12,055 bases of DNA from Desulfovibrio sp. Dsv1 (GTDB lineage Bacteria > Desulfobacterota > Desulfovibrionia > Desulfovibrionales > Desulfovibrionaceae), in contig APFI01000076.1 in assembly GCA_000403945.1 (NCBI GenBank), forward strand, positions 1-12,055. Direction: 5' to 3'. This document shows, in pieces, positions 9,382 to 12,055 of the stretch. The first letter of the stretch is position 1, and each line of letters begins with the position of its first letter. A program made the position numbers and the translations under genes. The notes under the pieces were generated by a model, which saw only the letters and a program-made list of their open reading frames with translations, was not told the origin of the DNA and searched no databases.

Positions 9382-9461
9382 AGAGGCTCGTTCAGGACGG
9401 GCGGGAAGCGAAAACGGCGCCGCACGGCGCGCATGAGGGACGAGCAAGGGAGAGAAGCGTC

Positions 9462-10448
9462 ATGTCCATTCTGGTCTGCGGCGGAGCCGGTTATATCGGT
9501 TCCCATAATGTGCGAGCCCTGCTGGCGCGCGGCGAGGAGCCCGTCGTTATCGACAATTTTCTGACCGGCCACCGTCAGGCCGTGCCCGGCGGCGTGCGCC
9601 TGTACCAGGGAGACATCCGCGACCCTGCGGCGCTGGACCGGGTCTTTGCCGAAAACCGCATCGAGGCGGTGCTCCATTTCGCGGCCAGTTCCCTGGTGGG
9701 CGAGAGCATGGAAAAGCCGCTGCCCTATTTCAACAACAATGTCCACGGGATGCAGACGCTGCTGGAAGCCATGCTGCGGCATGGCGTGGACAAGATCGTC
9801 TTTTCCTCCACGGCGGCGGTTTACGGCGAACCGGAGAGCGTGTCCATCAGTGAGGACGCCCCCACCCGGCCCACCAACCCGTATGGCGAGAGCAAATTGA
9901 TGATGGAGCGCATCATGGGCTGGGCGGGCCGGGTCCACGGCATGCGCTCGGTGATCCTGCGCTATTTCAACGTGGCTGGAGCCCTGTCCGGCGGCGAGAT
10001 TGGCGAGGACCACCGCCCGGAAAGCCATCTCGTCCCCCTGATTCTTCAGGTACCGCTGGGGCAGCGTCCGCATATCACCGTTTTCGGCGAGGACTATCCC
10101 ACGCCCGACGGCACCTGTGTCCGGGATTATCTGGACGTCATGGATCTGGCCGACGCCCACATGTGCGCTCTGGACCATCTTCGGCGTGGCCGGGAGAGCG
10201 TGGTCTGCAATCTGGGCAACGGGCAGGGTTTTTCCGTCCGAGCCGTGATTGATGCCGCGCGCCGGGTCACGGGGCACGCCGTCCCCATGCGTGCGGGGCC
10301 GCGCCGGGCGGGGGACCCGGCCCGGCTGGTGGCCTCGCCGGAGCGCGCGCGGCAGGTGCTGGGCTGGGAGCCGAAGGCGGATATTGAAGGCATTATCGCC
10401 TCGGCCTGGGAGTGGCATCGCGCGCATCCGCACGGTTTCAGCGGCTGA
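9462..10448 (+). CDS. galE: UDP-glucose 4-epimerase
   Basis: A 328-residue short-chain dehydrogenase-type sugar epimerase that interconverts UDP-glucose and UDP-galactose using bound NAD. It supplies galactose for lipopolysaccharide or exopolysaccharide. The N-terminal Rossmann motif is GGAGYIGSH (7-15). SSTAAVYG holds Thr117 at the position of the E. coli catalytic Ser124, and the YxxxK pair is Tyr141/Lys145 in NPYGESK. The ILRYFNVAGA, HLVPLILQV, GTCVRDYLDVMDLADAH and NLGNGQGFSV blocks identify GalE specifically. Length is normal. ATG 9462 is chosen because AAGGGAGAG lies upstream at 9446-9454 and the protein then begins just before the NAD site. A GTG at 9378 overlaps the upstream stop codon but would add an implausible 28-residue extension. 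It lies 80 bases after the diguanylate cyclase with no terminator between, so co-transcription is likely. Confidence 0.95.
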   Translation: MSILVCGGAGYIGSHNVRALLARGEEPVVIDNFLTGHRQAVPGGVRLYQGDIRDPAALDRVFAENRIEAVLHFAASSLVGESMEKPLPYFNNNVHGMQTLLEAMLRHGVDKIVFSSTAAVYGEPESVSISEDAPTRPTNPYGESKLMMERIMGWAGRVHGMRSVILRYFNVAGALSGGEIGEDHRPESHLVPLILQVPLGQRPHITVFGEDYPTPDGTCVRDYLDVMDLADAHMCALDHLRRGRESVVCNLGNGQGFSVRAVIDAARRVTGHAVPMRAGPRRAGDPARLVASPERARQVLGWEPKADIEGIIASAWEWHRAHPHGFSG

Positions 10449-10514
10449 GCCTGAACACGGACGCGGCCTGATTCGCGGCGGACAAGAGAGAACAAGAGAA
10501 AAGTTGCGGAACCG

Positions 10515-10670
10515 GGGAGGCAATCGCTCTTCCTGTTTCATCTGCGCCATCAGAGCCCTCAGGTCCTCGGTCTGGGCGGTGAGCCCGGCCACGGTTTTGG
10601 CGGTTCCGTGAAACATCCGCTGGCTTTCGGCGAAATTCCGCAAACCAGCGGTGCCGGCGACAGTTATTCC
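10515..10670 (-). pseudogene. Possible 3' remnant of a methyl-accepting chemotaxis protein
   Basis: On the reverse strand an open frame reads through ESQRMFHGTAKTVAGL and then LTAQTEDLRALMAQMKQE. This heptad-like helix resembles the extreme C-terminal tail of chemoreceptors, which often end with a run like LAxQxxxLxxLIxxMK. No stop codon follows at the expected place, and the frame runs on antisense to galE, so the natural end is missing or the likeness is accidental. Upstream, near 10670, base composition turns AT-richer and the likeness stops. The rest of 10449-10779 holds no gene I can support. Confidence 0.35.
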
Positions 10671-10779
10671 TTTTCTGTATGGACTGGTCCGTTTTTGCTC
10701 CGGAGCAAGGCATTTTCGTCTCTTTCCAAAGGATAAGCCTTCCATTTGCCCGTACAGTATAACACCGGGTATTCCATTT
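10671..10779. other. AT-richer spacer before the insertion sequence, no gene
   Basis: This stretch has no credible coding frame. It contains a 14-bp perfect palindrome TTGCTCCGGAGCAA (10695-10708). It also holds two copies of TTCCATTTG (10740-10748 and 10772-10780), the second ending on the first base of the IS inverted repeat. A TATAAC at 10758-10763 has no convincing -35 partner. Confidence 0.5.
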
Positions 10780-10799
10780 GGGGCTGTCCTAGCTAAGAA
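10780..10799 (+). repeat. Left terminal inverted repeat of the IS
   Basis: GGGGCTGTCCTAGCTAAGA pairs with the right end, which reads GGGGCTGTCCTGACTAAGA on the opposite strand. This gives 17 identical positions of 19, with the two central bases swapped. Confidence 0.88.
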
Positions 10800-10819
10800 A
10801 AAAGAGCCAGGATAACGAC

Positions 10820-11336
10820 ATGTATGAAAGGCGCGGCAGACTAAATAATCGGCAACAGACCGAACTCATAACATGTTTTGTGGCAGGCGCTACGGCAAGG
10901 GCTGTCGGAGAGATGGCAGGAGTAACCCGCAACACAGCCGCATCCTGTTTCATGCGCTTGCGCCGTCTTATTGCTTCCCATCTCCCCGGTTATCGGTTGC
11001 CCGGTGAGATAGAAGCTGATGAGAGTTGCTTTGGAGGAATCAGAAAAGGTAAACGAGGACGGGGAGCTGCCGGAAAATAGCCGTTTTTGGTCTGCTGAAG
11101 AGAAACGGTAGAGTCTGTATGGCAATCATTCCCAGAAGTTTGCGGAACACTATAGTCATATCAATGGAATAGAAAATTTCTGGAATCAGGCCAAAAGACA
11201 CTTGCATCGCTTTAACGGTATCAAGCCTGAACGCTTTTACTGGTTCCTCAAGGAGTGCAAATGGCGCTTCAATGGAGGCAACCATAAACAGCTTCTAACC
11301 AAGCTCACTTATTGGGTAAAACAAGCTAAACATTAG
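10820..11336 (+). pseudogene. IS1016-type transposase, frameshifted and internally deleted
   Basis: A DDE transposase remnant in three frames. Frame one starts at ATG 10820 (AGGA at 10809-10812) and encodes the helix-turn-helix part. It runs through EADESCFGG with the first catalytic Asp and GKRGRGAAGK, then hits TAG at 11078. Supplying one A in the AAAA run at 11074-11077 restores the family sequence IAVFGLLKRNGRV and AIIP in the second frame. Near 11131-11138 the sequence jumps to a third frame, KFAEHYSHINGIENFW and then FYWFLKECKWRFNGGN, ending at TAG 11334-11336. By comparison with IS1016 transposases, about 50 residues are missing at this jump, including the second catalytic Asp. The final Glu (GIENFW) is kept. 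The protein cannot be active. Confidence 0.88.
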
Positions 11337-11355
11337 TCTTAGTCAGGACAGCCCC
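11336..11355 (-). repeat. Right terminal inverted repeat of the IS
   Basis: The reverse complement begins GGGGCTGTCCTGACTAAGA and matches the left end at 17 of 19 positions. It starts at the last base of the transposase stop codon. Confidence 0.88.
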
Positions 11356-11688
11356 TACTTCATTTTTTCAAAATACGAAAGTTTAAATGTTATATAGTAT
11401 TAGGTTGTTTTCACGCCGGACAAAGAGTTCAGGGAGGCTTTCCGTGGATAGGGACACCAGAGGCAAAGTCGCCCTGAGAAATTCATTGTGTATTCCGGCG
11501 GCGAGGAGTCGGCGGAAGTGACCTTGCGGGCGCTGAAGAAAGCTGCGGATATGGTTTAAGTAGCGAAACGGCCCCACATGGGGCCGTCGCCGGGGCGTGG
11601 CGATTCCGGCCTGACGATCAGTGGAAAAAACGCCGTCAAAAGCGGTGGTTCTTCCCGCAGGCGCGCTCTGCCGAAGCAGGGCCTGTTT
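11356..11688. other. 333-bp stretch between IS and helicase fragment, no intact gene
   Basis: The first 50 bases are very AT-rich, then composition returns to that of the chromosome. Short open pieces on the forward strand end at TAG 11449-11451 and at TAA 11557-11559. The second reads EKFIVYSGGEESAEVTLRAL before KKAADMV and a stop, and could be the 3' scrap of a lost gene. I do not recognise its family. A strong hairpin follows at 11568. Nothing else is supportable. Confidence 0.4.
11568..11587 (-). terminator. Strong hairpin, possible terminator between converging 3' ends
   Basis: ACGGCCCC pairs perfectly over 8 bp with GGGGCCGT around an ACAT loop. On the reverse strand it is followed by TTTCGC, about 100 bases after the helicase stop. 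On the forward strand it lies 8 bases after a TAA but has no T-tract. The short T-run makes it a weak intrinsic terminator at best. Confidence 0.4.
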
Positions 11689-11994
11689 CTACACGTCGAA
11701 GAGCATTTCCAGATCCTCCCTTGTCAGGGACTTCCAAGTGTCTTGGCCCGGAATGATGGCTTCGGCCACGCCGCGCTTGGCTTCCTGAAGCTTGAGGATT
11801 TTTTCCTCCACCGTATTCTGGCAGATCAGCTTGTAGGAAAAGACCTGGCGGGTCTGGCCGATACGGTGGGTGCGGTCCGTGGCCTGACTCTCCACAGCCG
11901 GATTCCACCACGGGTCGTAGTGGATTACATAGTCGGCGGAGGTCAGGTTCAGGCCTGTACCGCCCGCCTTGAGTGAGATCAGGAAGATGGGGAT
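11689..11994 (-). pseudogene. SNF2-family helicase, C-terminal fragment cut by an IS
   Basis: The last 101 codons of a SNF2/Rad54-type DNA translocase, ending at TAG 11691-11689. The fragment begins IPIFL, continues through motif V (ISLKAGGTGLNLTSADYVIH) and motif VI (DPWWNPAVESQATDRTHRIG with the arginine finger region), then VEEKILKLQEAKR and the usual short tail. These proteins use ATP to move along double-stranded DNA and remodel protein-DNA complexes. The first helicase lobe with Walker A and DEAH motifs is absent, because the sequence passes directly into a copy of the IS end at about 11989-11994. The rest may lie beyond that IS copy or may be lost. As present here it cannot be functional. 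Confidence 0.85.
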
Positions 11995-12055
11995 GTCCTG
12001 ACTAAGACTAATGTTTAGCTTGTTTTACCCAATAAGTGAGCTTGGTTAGAAGCTG
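11989..12055 (-). mobile_element. Second, inverted copy of the same IS (end only, runs off the window)
   Basis: Bases 11994-12055 are identical over 62 positions to the reverse complement of 11289-11350, the right end of the first IS. The terminal bases read GGGGATGTCC instead of GGGGCTGTCC, so the exact border is either 11989 with one changed base or about 11994. The part seen covers the transposase 3' end. Whether this copy is intact cannot be known from here. Confidence 0.85.

Larger units (their letters stand above)
10780..11355 (+). mobile_element. IS1595-family (IS1016-like) insertion sequence, internally deleted
   Basis: A 576-bp element bounded by inverted repeats that begin GGGGCTGTCCT on both ends. 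It carries a broken transposase of the IS1016 type. Intact relatives are, from memory, about 700-750 bp, so roughly 150 bp is missing from the middle. The flanking octamers TTCCATTT (left) and TACTTCAT (right) do not match, so the expected 8-bp target duplication is absent. Rearrangement after insertion could explain this. Its ends look intact, so it could still be moved in trans. GC content is clearly lower than in the neighbouring chromosomal genes. Confidence 0.88.

Noticed and set aside
9378..9461. GTG 9378 overlapping the cyclase stop as start of galE
   Set aside because: It would add a 28-residue basic extension before the Rossmann fold; ATG 9462 has a strong ribosome binding site.
10695..10708. 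Palindrome TTGCTCCGGAGCAA as a terminator
   Set aside because: It has no loop, and the T-run lies on the wrong side for the forward strand; on the reverse strand it is followed by A residues.
9228..10745. 505-codon reverse-strand frame opposite galE and the cyclase tail
   Set aside because: Most of it is the complement of galE. Only the short part at 10515-10670 resembles a protein family, and that is listed separately.

Overview
The window is GC-rich bacterial chromosome with bacterial-type genes on both strands. It most resembles the sulfate-reducing Desulfovibrionaceae. The best clue is the adenylate kinase: its LID carries Cys129-X5-His135-X15-Cys151-X2-Cys154, the metal site known from Desulfovibrio gigas adenylate kinase, and its P-loop is GPNGSGKGTQ. 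A sigma-54-type promoter in front of fliR and the PAS-rich signalling proteins fit the same group. Species cannot be settled from the sequence alone.

Left part (1-5013): the 5' end of argB (acetylglutamate kinase) runs leftward off the edge. Divergent from it is a soluble hybrid histidine kinase (PAS-PAS-HisKA-HATPase-REC). Next comes an 830-residue reading frame that joins a complete glutamyl-tRNA synthetase (residues 1 to about 463) to a complete alpha/beta hydrolase (about 485-820). This fusion is the most unusual coding feature. It is either a genuine two-domain protein or two genes joined by a one-base slip in a GC-rich repeat at the junction.

Middle part (5033-10448): fliR (flagellar export gate) lies convergent to the fusion and has a sigma-54 promoter almost touching its start codon. 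Divergent from fliR, adk has a near-consensus sigma-70 promoter, a strong ribosome binding site, a GTG start and a textbook intrinsic terminator. It is followed by a membrane-bound diguanylate cyclase (Cache-like sensor, two PAS domains, GGDEF with an intact I-site) and galE. The last two are probably co-transcribed.

Right part (10449-12055) is a remodelled accessory region. It holds a possible decayed chemoreceptor 3' end and a 576-bp IS1595-family (IS1016-like) element. That element's transposase is broken by a frameshift and by an internal deletion that removes a catalytic aspartate. About 330 bp without an intact gene follow, then the last 101 codons of a SNF2-type helicase. The helicase is cut by a second, inverted copy of the same IS end, identical over 62 bp, in which the window stops. 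The IS copies therefore flank 11356-11988 as an inverted pair.

No tRNA, rRNA or CRISPR array was seen. Apart from the fusion, I see no convincing new multi-gene system.
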